Source: Trinickia terrae
Lineage (GTDB): Bacteria; Pseudomonadota; Gammaproteobacteria; Burkholderiales; Burkholderiaceae
Direction of reading: 5' to 3'
Length of the DNA: 64,000 bases
NCBI RefSeq assembly: GCF_005144415.1
Contig: NZ_SWJE01000010.1
Location: forward strand, 345,536-409,535
Positions 34,773-43,572 of the stretch are shown one piece after another; the first letter of the stretch is position 1, and each line of letters begins with the position of its first letter. The translations under genes were made by a program, and so were the position numbers. Under the pieces are notes generated by a model. The model did not search any database and had not been told where the DNA came from. It was given only the letters and a program-made list of their open reading frames with translations.

Positions 34773-36764
34773 ATGCTGAAGACCATGAAGCTCCCAGGCG
34801 TCGGCGAAGCCGGTATCGCCATCCTCCTGATCGCGATCGTCTCGCTGATGATCCTGCCGCTGCCGCCCGCCATCATCGACGGCCTGCTCGCGATCAACAT
34901 CACGATCAGCGTCACGCTGCTGATGGTCACGATGTACGTGGGCCATATCGCGTCGCTGTCGGCGTTCCCGTCGGTGCTGCTGTTCACCACGCTCTACCGG
35001 CTCTCGCTGAACATCGCGTCGACCAAGTCGATCCTGCTGCACGCCGATGCCGGCAACATCATCGAGAGCTTCGGCGAGCTCGTGGTGGGCGGCAACCTCG
35101 TGGTCGGCCTCGTGGTGTTCGTGATCATCTCGGTCGTGCAGTTCATCGTGATCGCGAAGGGCTCGGAGCGGGTGGCCGAAGTCGGCGCGCGCTTCACGCT
35201 CGATGCGATGCCGGGCAAGCAGATGAGCATCGACGCCGATCTGCGCGCGAACATCCTGACGCCCGAGGAGGCCCGCAAGAAGCGCACGCGGCTCGCGGTG
35301 GAAAGCCAGCTGCACGGCGGCATGGACGGCGCGATGAAGTTCGTCAAGGGCGATGCGATCGCGGGCCTCATGATCACGATGATCAACATCTTCGCCGGCA
35401 TCGCGGTGGGCGTCGCCTATCACGGCATGTCCGCGGGCGAGGCGGCCAATCGCTTCTCGGTGCTCTCGATCGGCGATGCGATGGTCTCGCAGATTCCGTC
35501 GCTCCTGATCTCGGTGGCCGCGGGCGTGATGATCACGCGCGTCGACGAGGGCAACGGGGACTCCGGCTCGTCGCTCGGCGAAGACATCAAGCGTCAGTTC
35601 ACGAGCAGCTCGCGCGCGCTCTACTTCGCCTCGGCGCTGCTGCTCGGCTTCGCCGCCGTGCCCGGCTTTCCGGCCGCGCTCTTCGTGCTGCTCGCCGGCA
35701 CGCTCGGCTTCACGGGCTACCGGCTGCAGAAGAAGCAGGCCGGCCCGGCCAAGGGCGCGGGCAAGCCGGTGAGCGCACTGCAGCGCGCCGGGGCGAAGGG
35801 CGACGCGCCGTCGATCCTGCCGCGCCCGCCGCAGTTCACCTGCCCGCTCGGCGTGCGGCTCGCGCCCGACGTGAGCGCGAAGCTCGCCGCCGACGCGCTC
35901 GACGCGGCGTTCGACACGCAGCGCAGCGCGCTGCAGTCGGAAGTCGGCCTGCCCTTCCCCGGCATCATGATGTGGACCGACCCCGCGCTGCCCGCCGACA
36001 CCTACGAGGTGCTGATCTTCGACGTGCCGCACGGACGCTCGACGCTCGCGGAAGCGCTCGCGGCGGCGCAGAACGCGGCGCCGGCGGCCTCCGAGCCCAA
36101 GGCGAAGCCTTCGAACGCCGGGCACGCGCCCGAGGCCTTGATCGCGGGGCACACGATCAATCTGCTGCGGCGCCATGCGCACCTGTTCCTCGGCATCCAG
36201 GAGGCGCAGTGGATCCTCGATCAGCTCAACGAGGACTACCCCGGCCTCGTCGCCGAAGTGCAGAAGGCGCTGCCGCTGCAAAAGATGGCGGACGTGCTGC
36301 GCCGCCTGCTCGAGGAAGAGGTGCCGATCCGCAACATCCGCAGCATCACCGAGAGCCTCATCACCTGGGGCCCGAAAGAGAAGGACATGCTGATGCTGAC
36401 CGAGTACATCCGCATGGAGCTCGGGCGGCTGATCGCCTACCGCGCGACGGGCGGCGCCACGCGCGACATGCCGGTGGTGCTCGTCGACGTGCAGGTCGAG
36501 CAGCATATCCGCCAGTCGATCAAGCAGACGCCCACGGGCAACTTCCTCGCGCTGCCGCCGGACGAGATCAACCGGCTCGTCGCCAGGATCGCCGACATCG
36601 TCGGCGACGCGCCGCGCGAGCAGATCGCGCTCGTCGCGTCGATGGACATCCGCCGCTACATCAAGCGGATGATCGAGTCGCGCCTGGGCTGGCTTCCGGT
36701 CTACTCGTACCAGGAGCTCGGGGCCCACGTCGACCTGCAGCCGGTCGGCCGTCTGACGATGTGA
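34773..36764 (+). CDS. hrcV: HrcV, T3SS export gate protein (SctV)
   Basis: 663 residues of the FlhA/SctV family. The N-terminal half has about eight membrane helices and the FHIPEP-like region containing RFTLDAMPGKQMSIDADLRA. The C-terminal cytosolic half forms the nonameric ring that binds chaperones and substrates (ITESLITWGPKEKDMLMLTE is characteristic). CGGAG stands before the ATG. It follows hrcU by 23 bases. Confidence 0.98.
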   Translation: MLKTMKLPGVGEAGIAILLIAIVSLMILPLPPAIIDGLLAINITISVTLLMVTMYVGHIASLSAFPSVLLFTTLYRLSLNIASTKSILLHADAGNIIESFGELVVGGNLVVGLVVFVIISVVQFIVIAKGSERVAEVGARFTLDAMPGKQMSIDADLRANILTPEEARKKRTRLAVESQLHGGMDGAMKFVKGDAIAGLMITMINIFAGIAVGVAYHGMSAGEAANRFSVLSIGDAMVSQIPSLLISVAAGVMITRVDEGNGDSGSSLGEDIKRQFTSSSRALYFASALLLGFAAVPGFPAALFVLLAGTLGFTGYRLQKKQAGPAKGAGKPVSALQRAGAKGDAPSILPRPPQFTCPLGVRLAPDVSAKLAADALDAAFDTQRSALQSEVGLPFPGIMMWTDPALPADTYEVLIFDVPHGRSTLAEALAAAQNAAPAASEPKAKPSNAGHAPEALIAGHTINLLRRHAHLFLGIQEAQWILDQLNEDYPGLVAEVQKALPLQKMADVLRRLLEEEVPIRNIRSITESLITWGPKEKDMLMLTEYIRMELGRLIAYRATGGATRDMPVVLVDVQVEQHIRQSIKQTPTGNFLALPPDEINRLVARIADIVGDAPREQIALVASMDIRRYIKRMIESRLGWLPVYSYQELGAHVDLQPVGRLTM

Positions 36765-36780
36765 TCGAGCGAGCGCCGCC

Positions 36781-37611
36781 ATGCATTCATCCGGTCCTCA
36801 TGGTCCCCGCCGCGCCCGCGTCATCGCGGGACCTCCCGCTCACACGGAGCACGAGCCGGCCACGCAGTCCGCGCAGCTGCGCCGCAAGGCCGAGCTGTTC
36901 CGGCTCCTGCGCGCAGGCGCTCACGCGGGCGACGACGCCTCCATCGAAACGCCCGGCGCTCCAGCGGAGATGCCGGAAACGCCGTGCGAGCCCGAAGCGC
37001 TTGCCCCCGTCGACGCATCGCGCGACGAAGCGCACGGCGGCAACGACGAAAACGACGGCGGCAGCCGCGGCGACGATGACCACGGTGACCACGGCCGCGA
37101 CGAGGGCCGCAACGACCGCCGCGACGATGCCCGCGACGCCCGCGGCTCCGAACCCGCCGAAAGCGCGTCCGGCAGCGCACCGGAGGCCGCCTTCCCAGCC
37201 TTCGCGGCCTTTGCTCCGCCCGGCCCGCACGTCGCCGCGGTGCACGCCGCGCACGCGGCGAACCGCTTCGGCGCCCCCGTGGCCGCGGTCGAAGCGCCGG
37301 CGCGAGCCGGGCGCGACATGCAGCGTCTCGTCGAATCGATCGTGTGCCAGGTCGCCGATTTCTGCTCGAACCCGGCCGTTCTCGAGCGCGGCGACTGGCG
37401 CATCACGCTCCCGATCGATTCCCCGCTGCTGCCGGACTGCAAATTGAGCCTCGCGCTTTCGCGTTTCGAATTGGCGCTTCGCTTCGACACCTCGGACGAA
37501 CGGTCTCGACAACTAATCTTGCAACATGCAACGACGCTTCGCGACAGTCTCGGGCGGGTGATGCAAACCCGCTTCGACGCCGCGCACAGCATCGAGATCA
37601 TCGTCACGTAA
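36781..37611 (+). CDS. hrpP: HrpP/HpaP-like, T3SS needle-length/specificity protein (SctP)
   Basis: 276 residues. Residues ~60-165 are low-complexity, rich in Asp, His, Arg, Ala and Pro, as is normal for SctP proteins. The C-terminal ~95 residues form the conserved part (LVESIVCQVADFCSNPAVLE, GDWRITLPIDSPLLPDCKLS). Gene order hrcV-hrpP-hrcQ is as in Ralstonia and Xanthomonas. SctP proteins measure pilus or needle length and act on HrcU to switch substrates. No ribosome binding site of strength is seen; coupling to hrcV (16-base gap) is likely. Confidence 0.82.
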   Translation: MHSSGPHGPRRARVIAGPPAHTEHEPATQSAQLRRKAELFRLLRAGAHAGDDASIETPGAPAEMPETPCEPEALAPVDASRDEAHGGNDENDGGSRGDDDHGDHGRDEGRNDRRDDARDARGSEPAESASGSAPEAAFPAFAAFAPPGPHVAAVHAAHAANRFGAPVAAVEAPARAGRDMQRLVESIVCQVADFCSNPAVLERGDWRITLPIDSPLLPDCKLSLALSRFELALRFDTSDERSRQLILQHATTLRDSLGRVMQTRFDAAHSIEIIVT

Positions 37612-37617
37612 AACGAC

Positions 37618-38742
37618 ATGGACACCAACCACACGCAACCGATGTACGAAACCAGCGGCGCCGAAGCAACGGCAGCGGCAGTGGTTTCACTCGATCCGGC
37701 GCGCCTGCCGTCGCTCGCCGCATCGACCGCGCGCCTGCACCGGCTCGCAGTCGACGAGCGGCTCATCGCGCTGCTCTCCCATACCTTCGGCATCGCGGGC
37801 TGGAGCGTCGGCACGCGCAATCTCGCCGAGGCCGCGCGCACCGCCGTCGTGCAGATGCGCTGGGGCATGCAGACCGCGGCGGTACGCATCGACGCGGCGC
37901 AGCACCCGGGGCTCGCGAGCGTTCTGGACTCGGGCGACACGGCAAATCCGGCGCTGCGCAACGCGGTCAGCGCCATCCTGCTCGACCCGCTGCTGCGCGC
38001 GTTCAGGACGCTCGGCATGGAAGGCGTCGAGATCGTCTCGGTCGAGCGCGCGGAATCGATCCCGCGCGATGCCCAGTGCTGCGCCATCGCGTTCCGGCTC
38101 GGCGCCCAGCGCATCGACGCGACGCTCGAGCAGATCGACAGCGGCTGGCTCGACGAGATCGAAGCGCTCGTCGCGCGGCAATGCACGCCGTTCGCGACGC
38201 ACGTCAGCGAAATCGCCGTGCCCGGACGCATCCTGATCGGCGAGAAGACGATGAGCGTCACGACGATCGATTCGCTGCGCCCGGGCGACGTCATCCTGCG
38301 CGCCGTCTCCGAAACGATGAGCGCGATGCTGAAAAACGAAAGCGAAGCAGCCCGCACGCAGGTGGTCTGGGGCCGTTACGGCACCCGGCAGCTGTACGCG
38401 ACCGTCGATGTCACCCACCACGCACTTACTTTGACCGAGGATCCCATCATGAGCCACGCCATGCAATTCAGCGCCCCCCACGCCGACTCGTTCAACGCGC
38501 CGGTCGAGATCAGCGACCTCGACCTGCCGCTCAAGCTCGAGATCGACACCGTCTCGATGCCCGTGGCGCAGCTCTCCGCGCTGCGCGCAGGCTACGTGCT
38601 CGAGCTGCCCACCGCGGTTCCCGACGCCCGCATCCGCCTCGTCACGTACGGGCAGACCATCGGTTTCGGCGAGCTCGTGAGCGTCGGGGATCACCTCGGC
38701 GTGCGTCTCGTCCAGCTCTCGCGCGGCCATGATTCAGTTTAA
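37618..38742 (+). CDS. hrcQ: HrcQ, T3SS cytosolic-ring protein (SctQ)
   Basis: 374 residues, an undivided HrcQ. The C-terminal SPOA domain is clear (DLDLPLKLEIDTVSMPVAQL followed by YVLELP and GELVSVGDHLGVRLVQL). The N-terminal ~280 residues form the SctQ-specific domain. Pods of SctQ with SctL and the ATPase form the sorting platform under the membrane. An internal ATG (38450 or 38462, before the SPOA part) could yield a separate short form as seen in other systems. It overlaps hrcR by 14 bases. Confidence 0.93.
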   Translation: MDTNHTQPMYETSGAEATAAAVVSLDPARLPSLAASTARLHRLAVDERLIALLSHTFGIAGWSVGTRNLAEAARTAVVQMRWGMQTAAVRIDAAQHPGLASVLDSGDTANPALRNAVSAILLDPLLRAFRTLGMEGVEIVSVERAESIPRDAQCCAIAFRLGAQRIDATLEQIDSGWLDEIEALVARQCTPFATHVSEIAVPGRILIGEKTMSVTTIDSLRPGDVILRAVSETMSAMLKNESEAARTQVVWGRYGTRQLYATVDVTHHALTLTEDPIMSHAMQFSAPHADSFNAPVEISDLDLPLKLEIDTVSMPVAQLSALRAGYVLELPTAVPDARIRLVTYGQTIGFGELVSVGDHLGVRLVQLSRGHDSV

Positions 38743-39385
38743 CGACCTCACCGGGCTGCTGATCACGGTCGTCGCGATCAGCCTGATCCCGTTCGTCGCG
38801 ATGGTCGCGACCTCGTACGCGAAGATCGTGGTCGTGCTCGGGCTGCTGCGCAACGCGCTCGGCGTGCAGCAGGTGCCGCCGAACATGGTGCTCAACGGGA
38901 TCGCCGTCCTGGTCTCCGCGTACGTGATGGCGCCCATCGGCATCCAGGCGATGCAGACGCTGCAGAACACGCACCGCGCGCCGGGCGCCGATTCGTCGAC
39001 GGTCGTGTTCGACGTCTTCGACGCCGCCAAGGAGCCGTTCCGGCAGTTCCTGAAAAAGCACGCGGGCGAGCGCGAAAAGCGCTTCTTCGTGCGCTCCGCC
39101 TCGGTGATCTGGCCGAAGGACATCGCCGCCAAAGTCCACGAGGACGACCTGATCGTGCTGGCCCCTTCGTTCACGCTCACCGAGATGGCCGACGCGTTCA
39201 AGATCGGCTTTCTGCTCTACATCGCGTTCATCGTCGTCGATCTCGTGATCGCGAACGTGCTGATGGCCATGGGCCTCAACCAGGTCCAGCCGACCAACGT
39301 CGCGATTCCCTTCAAGCTGTTGCTGTTCGTCGTGATGAGCGGCTGGTCCACGTTGATCCACGGCCTCGTCATGACCTATCGCTGA
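38729..39385 (+). CDS. hrcR: HrcR, T3SS export gate protein (SctR)
   Basis: 218 residues of the FliP/SctR family with four membrane helices. TSYAKIVVVLGLLRNALGVQ followed by QVPPNMVLNGIAVLVSAYVM is the family signature, and AFKIGFLLYIAFIVVDLVIA lies near the C-terminus. Five copies form the core of the export gate with SctS and SctT. It starts inside the end of hrcQ. Confidence 0.98.
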   Translation: MIQFNDLTGLLITVVAISLIPFVAMVATSYAKIVVVLGLLRNALGVQQVPPNMVLNGIAVLVSAYVMAPIGIQAMQTLQNTHRAPGADSSTVVFDVFDAAKEPFRQFLKKHAGEREKRFFVRSASVIWPKDIAAKVHEDDLIVLAPSFTLTEMADAFKIGFLLYIAFIVVDLVIANVLMAMGLNQVQPTNVAIPFKLLLFVVMSGWSTLIHGLVMTYR

Positions 39386-39404
39386 TATCGCTGGATAGTG
39401 CGCC

Positions 39405-39668
39405 ATGGAAACCGATACGCTCATTCGCATCACCACCCAAGGATTGCTGCTGTGCCTGTCGGTCTCGATGCCGGTCGTCGTGGTCGCGGCAGTCACCGGT
39501 CTCGCGATCTCGTTCGTGCAGGCCATCACCTCGCTGCAGGATCAAAGCATCTCGTATGCGGTGAAGCTCGTGGCCGTGGTCGCCACCGTGCTGATCATGG
39601 GCGCCTGGGGCGCCGCCGCGATCCTGCGCTTCGCCAATGAAATCGTCACGCTGGCGGTGCCGTCATGA
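39405..39668 (+). CDS. hrcS: HrcS, T3SS export gate protein (SctS)
   Basis: 87 residues, two membrane helices, FliQ/SctS family (VVVVAAVTGLAISFVQAITS, LQDQSISYAVKLVAVV). Part of the SctRST gate. The stop overlaps the start of the hpaA-like gene by four bases (ATGA). Confidence 0.97.
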   Translation: METDTLIRITTQGLLLCLSVSMPVVVVAAVTGLAISFVQAITSLQDQSISYAVKLVAVVATVLIMGAWGAAAILRFANEIVTLAVPS

Positions 39669-40873
39669 ATTCGCGCGTCAACGGCCATAACGGCCACACC
39701 AACCATCAGGCCGAAGAGGCAGCGCAGGACGCCCATACCGGGCAGACGCAGGAGTCGCGCTCGTTCACGCGCATCAAGGTGCAGCACACCAAGATGCAGC
39801 GCGCGAAGATGCTGCACAACAAGATGATGGCTGCGTCCTGGCGGAACAAGATGATCCTCGCCAAAGACAGCAAGGTGCCTTTGTCGTCCGCGCAGAAGCT
39901 CCTCGCCAAGTTCGGCCTGCGGCCGCGCCCGGAAGGCTATGGGAAGCGCGGCAAGGAAGCCGCCGCTCACGAACGGCCCGAGGACGGCTTGCACGCGCAG
40001 GATTCGAAGAACGAGCACGAACACAAGCACAACGAGGAGCAGCAAAAGCAGGGGCAGGAGCACAAGCGCGAGCATGAACACAAGCACGAGCATGAGCACG
40101 AGCACGACCAGCAGAACCAAGGTCAGCAGCACAAGCGCGAACGCGAAAAAGATGAAGAGAAGAACCAAGGCCAGCAGCACAAACACGAGAAAGACGGCGA
40201 ACGCAAGCAGGACCAGCAGCAAAACCAAGGTCAGAACGGCGGACAGCCGCAGCAGCAAGGGCCGCGCGACGGGCAGCCGCGGCGCGAGAATCGCGAGCGC
40301 GAGAAGTCCGGGCGCAGCTATGCCGTGAAGCCCGGCAAGATCAAGGCCGTGCGCAGGCAGGCGCTCGCGAGCCCGATGCAGCTGCTCGCCAAGGAAAAGC
40401 TCGGTGCGCCGGACTTGCCTGACAGCCTGGCCTCCGCCTGCACGAAAACCGCCTTGCAGCTGATGTCGCAGATCGAGCGCGACGGGCCGCTGCTGCTCTT
40501 TCCGTACCTGCTCAGCATGGCCTCGCCGCTGCGCATGGTGCGCAGCCGGCAGCCGGCCCGGCTCCTTTCGCACCACAACGCCGCGCTCGCCTACGGCCCG
40601 TCCGTGTCGAGCAAGGCGCTCGTGACCGCGAAGCTCCACGGCCTGTCGCTCGACAACACGCTCGCACGGCAGAGCGCGGGCATCGAATACCCCGACGACG
40701 ACCAACTGGGCGCGCTGATCAAGCAGCGCATCCTCGACGCGCTCGGCGGCGCGCCGGCCACGCTCGGCGGCGGGTCGACCGCGCCGAACGCCGCGGCGAA
40801 GAGCGCGCCGGTCGCTTCGGATACGACTCTGGAAGTTCGCATGCCGCCGGCCGCGCCGGGGACGAAAACCTAA
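39665..40873 (+). CDS. hpaA: HpaA-like T3SS control protein with a charged repeat region
   Basis: 402 residues. Position after hrcS and before hrcD matches hpaA. The N-terminal ~95 residues are basic (SFTRIKVQHTKMQRAKMLHN), as expected of HpaA, a secreted switch protein with nuclear-localisation-like sequences in plant pathogens. Residues ~100-225 are almost only His, Glu, Gln, Lys, Asp and Asn in short repeats (HEHKHEHEHEH; QNQGQQHKRERE). The C-terminal ~170 residues are ordinary and contain LASACTKTALQLMSQIERDG, likely the HpaB-binding or conserved domain. The low-complexity insert makes the protein longer than typical HpaA. Confidence 0.75.
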   Translation: MNSRVNGHNGHTNHQAEEAAQDAHTGQTQESRSFTRIKVQHTKMQRAKMLHNKMMAASWRNKMILAKDSKVPLSSAQKLLAKFGLRPRPEGYGKRGKEAAAHERPEDGLHAQDSKNEHEHKHNEEQQKQGQEHKREHEHKHEHEHEHDQQNQGQQHKREREKDEEKNQGQQHKHEKDGERKQDQQQNQGQNGGQPQQQGPRDGQPRRENREREKSGRSYAVKPGKIKAVRRQALASPMQLLAKEKLGAPDLPDSLASACTKTALQLMSQIERDGPLLLFPYLLSMASPLRMVRSRQPARLLSHHNAALAYGPSVSSKALVTAKLHGLSLDNTLARQSAGIEYPDDDQLGALIKQRILDALGGAPATLGGGSTAPNAAAKSAPVASDTTLEVRMPPAAPGTKT

Positions 40874-40962
40874 ACTGACATTAACGGTTGAGGCTTGGCA
40901 GACCAGCGGTACCAAGGAAAGCCAGGTCACAAGGCACCAGCGAATACACGGGAACCACAAAC

Positions 40963-42039
40963 ATGAAAGCCCTTCGAGTACTGACCGGCACCCACGCCGG
41001 AGCGCAGGTCCAGCTCACGAGCGGCAGCTATCGGATCGGCGGCACAGAGGAAGCGGACATCTGCATCACCGACTGGGTCGTCGACGAGGTAACGCTCGTC
41101 ATCGGCGAGGACGGCGTGACGCGGCTTCTGTCGAGCAACGGCGATCAAGTGTTCGTGGCGGATTTCGTGGCCGTGCCGTTCGGCGACGTGGTGTTCTGCG
41201 TAGGCCCCGACGATGCCGAATGGCCGAGCGACCTGGAGCTGCTCTCGGGCCTCTGGAAGACGGCGGAGCCCCCGGTCGAAAACGGCGGCGCCGAAGGCGC
41301 GCAGGCCGAAGGCGGCCCGGCTGATCTCGCCCCGGCCGAAGTCGGCCCCGCACAAAGCGGCGCGAGCCGCGCTGGCGCGGAAAGCGCGATCAGCGCCCCG
41401 CCGCCGGCGCCGCGCAAGATGACGTGGCGCACGGCTGCGGTCGCGCTCACCTGCACGGCGGCGATCGGCGGCCTGGCAACGGCCGGCGCGCTGTTCGCCG
41501 GGGCGCAGTCGAGCGAGGCGGCCAGCGTGAAGTTCAATGCGGATGCGCTGGCGAAGGAAGTCGACGTGGCGCTGCATCGAGCGGGGTTTGCCGATCTGCA
41601 TGCGAGCCCGCGCAAGGACAGCGTGGTCGTGCAGGGCATCGTGTCCATGGCCGGCGACAGCGCCCGCGCGCAGCAGATCATGAACGAGCTGGCGCCGGGC
41701 AAGGCGCGCCGCGAATACGACGTCGCGCAGCAGGACGTCGAGAACATCCAGCAGTCGCTGACGGGCACGGGAGCCTCGGTCAGCTACTCGGGCCACGGCG
41801 TGTTCCGCGTGAGCGGCAACGTCCAGTCGATGCAGACGTTCCGCGCGCTGATCGCCGGAGTGCGCGCCGACATGGACAGCAACGCCAGGCGCATCGACGT
41901 CGACGTCAAGGAAGCGAAGATGCCGACGCCTGACATCGAATACACCGAAGTGGTAGCAACGGGCGGATTGCGCTACATCGAAACGCCCGACGGCACGAAG
42001 CACCTGTTCGCGAGCAGTAGGGACGAGGCCGGCAATTGA
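40963..42039 (+). CDS. hrcD: HrcD, T3SS inner-ring protein (SctD)
   Basis: 358 residues, single-pass. Residues 1-~85 form a FHA-like cytosolic domain (VLTGTHAGAQVQLTSGSYRI, then GTEEADICITDW). A Pro/Ala-rich linker leads to the membrane helix (AAVALTCTAAIGGLATAGAL) and a periplasmic part with BON-like ring domains (DSVVVQGIVSMAGDSARAQQ). SctD stacks on SctJ to form the inner-membrane rings. The ATG at 40963 is preferred over the frame's earlier start at 40888. Confidence 0.88.
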   Translation: MKALRVLTGTHAGAQVQLTSGSYRIGGTEEADICITDWVVDEVTLVIGEDGVTRLLSSNGDQVFVADFVAVPFGDVVFCVGPDDAEWPSDLELLSGLWKTAEPPVENGGAEGAQAEGGPADLAPAEVGPAQSGASRAGAESAISAPPPAPRKMTWRTAAVALTCTAAIGGLATAGALFAGAQSSEAASVKFNADALAKEVDVALHRAGFADLHASPRKDSVVVQGIVSMAGDSARAQQIMNELAPGKARREYDVAQQDVENIQQSLTGTGASVSYSGHGVFRVSGNVQSMQTFRALIAGVRADMDSNARRIDVDVKEAKMPTPDIEYTEVVATGGLRYIETPDGTKHLFASSRDEAGN

Positions 42040-42062
42040 ACACCCAAGACAAAGGAACCGAC

Positions 42063-42323
42063 ATGTACGACGCATTGATACCCATCGCGCAGGACCTGAA
42101 CACGCTGGACGCGACGCTCTCCGCACCCGACGGCCCGCAGCGGGTCGCCCGCATCGCCGCCGCGTTCGACGAGACGGCACGGCGCATCAGCTCGGCCACG
42201 CAGGCGGCGGCCGACGACCGCGAGCGTGTCGAGCTCCAGAAGCTGTATCGAGGGATGATCGCCGCGCGGCGCATCGTGCTCTCGCTGCACGAACGGCACA
42301 GCGCGCACGGCGCAGCGGTTTGA
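42063..42323 (+). CDS. HrpD6-like small T3SS protein
   Basis: 86 residues, all helical (QRVARIAAAFDETARRISSA, ADDRERVELQKLYRGMIAAR). Between hrcD and the pilin gene, exactly where Xanthomonas has hrpD6. It could act as a co-chaperone of the pilin (compare YscE/EscE). AAAGGA lies seven bases before the ATG at 42063; an in-frame TTG at 42036 overlaps the hrcD stop. Identification is by position and size. Confidence 0.65.
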   Translation: MYDALIPIAQDLNTLDATLSAPDGPQRVARIAAAFDETARRISSATQAAADDRERVELQKLYRGMIAARRIVLSLHERHSAHGAAV

Positions 42324-42492
42324 CGCGCCAGACAGTTACCGGCCCGCGAGGGCGCCAAGCAGTGAGCAGGTGCAGTACCCGGTTGTGATTCGACCGTTCC
42401 GGACTGGCGGTCCTCGAGACTGAAAGTCCTTTTGCAGTGTTTCTTTACAACCAGCAGTACTTCTTTTTTCTTACTTCGAAGGGGAATACACC

Positions 42493-42699
42493 ATGTCTTC
42501 TAGCGCAACCCAAGGCGTGCAACAAGCAGGCTCGTTGGACAGCAACTATATCGGCCAGATGCAGCAGATGGCCGATCAGAACAACGCCATGACGCTGGCG
42601 TCGATGCAGATCAACATCGAGCAGCAAGAGACGTCCGCGCTGGCCTCGGTGGGCAACAACGGCGCAAAAAACATCGCCGACGCCGCGAAGGGTCAGTAA
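42493..42699 (+). CDS. Hrp pilus/needle subunit (HrpY/HrpE-like, SctF)
   Basis: 68 residues, no cysteine, predicted amphipathic helices with heptad character (YIGQMQQMADQNNAMTLASM, QINIEQQETSALASVGNNGA), ending AKNIADAAKGQ. Size, composition and position match Hrp pilins. Polymerises into the extracellular conduit. A strong GAAGGGGAA precedes the ATG and a terminator follows, as expected for a highly expressed small subunit. Confidence 0.8.
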   Translation: MSSSATQGVQQAGSLDSNYIGQMQQMADQNNAMTLASMQINIEQQETSALASVGNNGAKNIADAAKGQ

Positions 42700-42731
42700 G
42701 ACCGGAGCGCATCGAAGCAGTACCGTGCAAG

Positions 42732-42780
42732 GGGCACGGCAGCGGGAGGTCTTGCTTCCCGGCTCCGTGCCCATTTCTTT
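42732..42780 (+). terminator. Intrinsic terminator after the pilin gene
   Basis: GGGCACGG (42732-42739) pairs with CCGTGCCC (42765-42772), with further pairing inside (GGGA/TCCC) and ATTTCTTT after it. It probably ends most transcripts of the rightward hrp operon. Confidence 0.65.
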
Positions 42781-42819
42781 CCAACCGAGCGGCCGTTCGC
42801 GGCGTAGAGATTTCATTCC

Positions 42820-43275
42820 ATGAGCAGGGAACGCTTCGTCGAGTTGATCTACGAGATTTGCGACGTGGTCGGGTTGCCCGACGCGGAGTACGTCGTCGAG
42901 ACCCAGGCGCTCGAGATCGAGGGATTCGATGTCCGGCTCGACAATCACGAGAACGACCCGGAATCGCTCTATATCTGCTTCCATTACGGCGCGGTGACGC
43001 CGGGGCGATCGCTCGTCATCTTCCGGCTGATGCTCGAAGCGAACCTGCTGATCTACGCGCAGGATCAGGCGCAGCTCTGTCTCGACTCCGACACCGGCAG
43101 CATCGTGCTGCTCGTGCATGTGCCCATGGGGCCCGATGTCTCGGGCGAGTACCTCGCGGACCTGTTCTCGCACTATGCCGAGCATGGCCGGTACTGGAAA
43201 AACAATATCCTCGAATCGGCTGATGAGATGTTCGAAGGGATTGCCTCGGGCAACTTTATGTGGCTGCGGGCGTAG
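42820..43275 (+). CDS. CesT-family T3SS chaperone (HpaB candidate)
   Basis: 151 residues, acidic, with the alpha-beta pattern of CesT chaperones (FVELIYEICDVVGLPD, SLYICFHYGAVTP, FRLMLEANLLIYAQDQAQLC, ADLFSHYAEHGRYWKNNILE). Such proteins bind effector N-termini and deliver them to the ATPase. Position just after the pilin suggests the general chaperone HpaB, which in plant pathogens works with HpaA. A pair-specific chaperone for one effector is the alternative. Confidence 0.75.
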   Translation: MSRERFVELIYEICDVVGLPDAEYVVETQALEIEGFDVRLDNHENDPESLYICFHYGAVTPGRSLVIFRLMLEANLLIYAQDQAQLCLDSDTGSIVLLVHVPMGPDVSGEYLADLFSHYAEHGRYWKNNILESADEMFEGIASGNFMWLRA

Positions 43276-43283
43276 TTGATTCG

Positions 43284-43571
43284 TCAGTCCGCCGGAGGAT
43301 TGGGTTGTTTTACCGCGTCAGGATGCGGGGTGACGCTGATGTATTGCTTCAGCTCTGGCTGGTGAGCCGCAAGCAACCCGAACACGAGGCCACCAACTTT
43401 CCGGGCGAACTCGTCATCGAGCTTGAAGCTCTCATCCGCCAAAGGCCACGGGACAACCATAGCGGCATCCATCCGCCGGGCCAAAGACTCTCGGTGCATA
43501 GTGCAAATTTGTAGCGATTGCGCTTCTTCGTCGTAGGCGATCACGACACAACGCGGTAGACGTTTGTTCAT
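43284..43571 (-). CDS. Hypothetical protein, second gene of a two-gene cassette
   Basis: 95 residues, not recognised. No signal peptide or membrane helix; it begins MNKRLPRCVVIAYDEEAQSL and has a single central helix (LDDEFARKVGGLVFGLLAA). It starts one base after the stop of the 258-residue gene, so the two are surely co-expressed. A small partner protein, for example an immunity protein or chaperone, would fit but nothing in the sequence proves it. Confidence 0.55.
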   Translation of the reverse strand: MNKRLPRCVVIAYDEEAQSLQICTMHRESLARRMDAAMVVPWPLADESFKLDDEFARKVGGLVFGLLAAHQPELKQYISVTPHPDAVKQPNPPAD

Positions 43572-43572
43572 A

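Noticed and set aside
34584..36782. 732-codon minus-strand open frame across hrcV
   Set aside because: Antisense shadow of hrcV with Arg/His/Asp-rich low-complexity translation.
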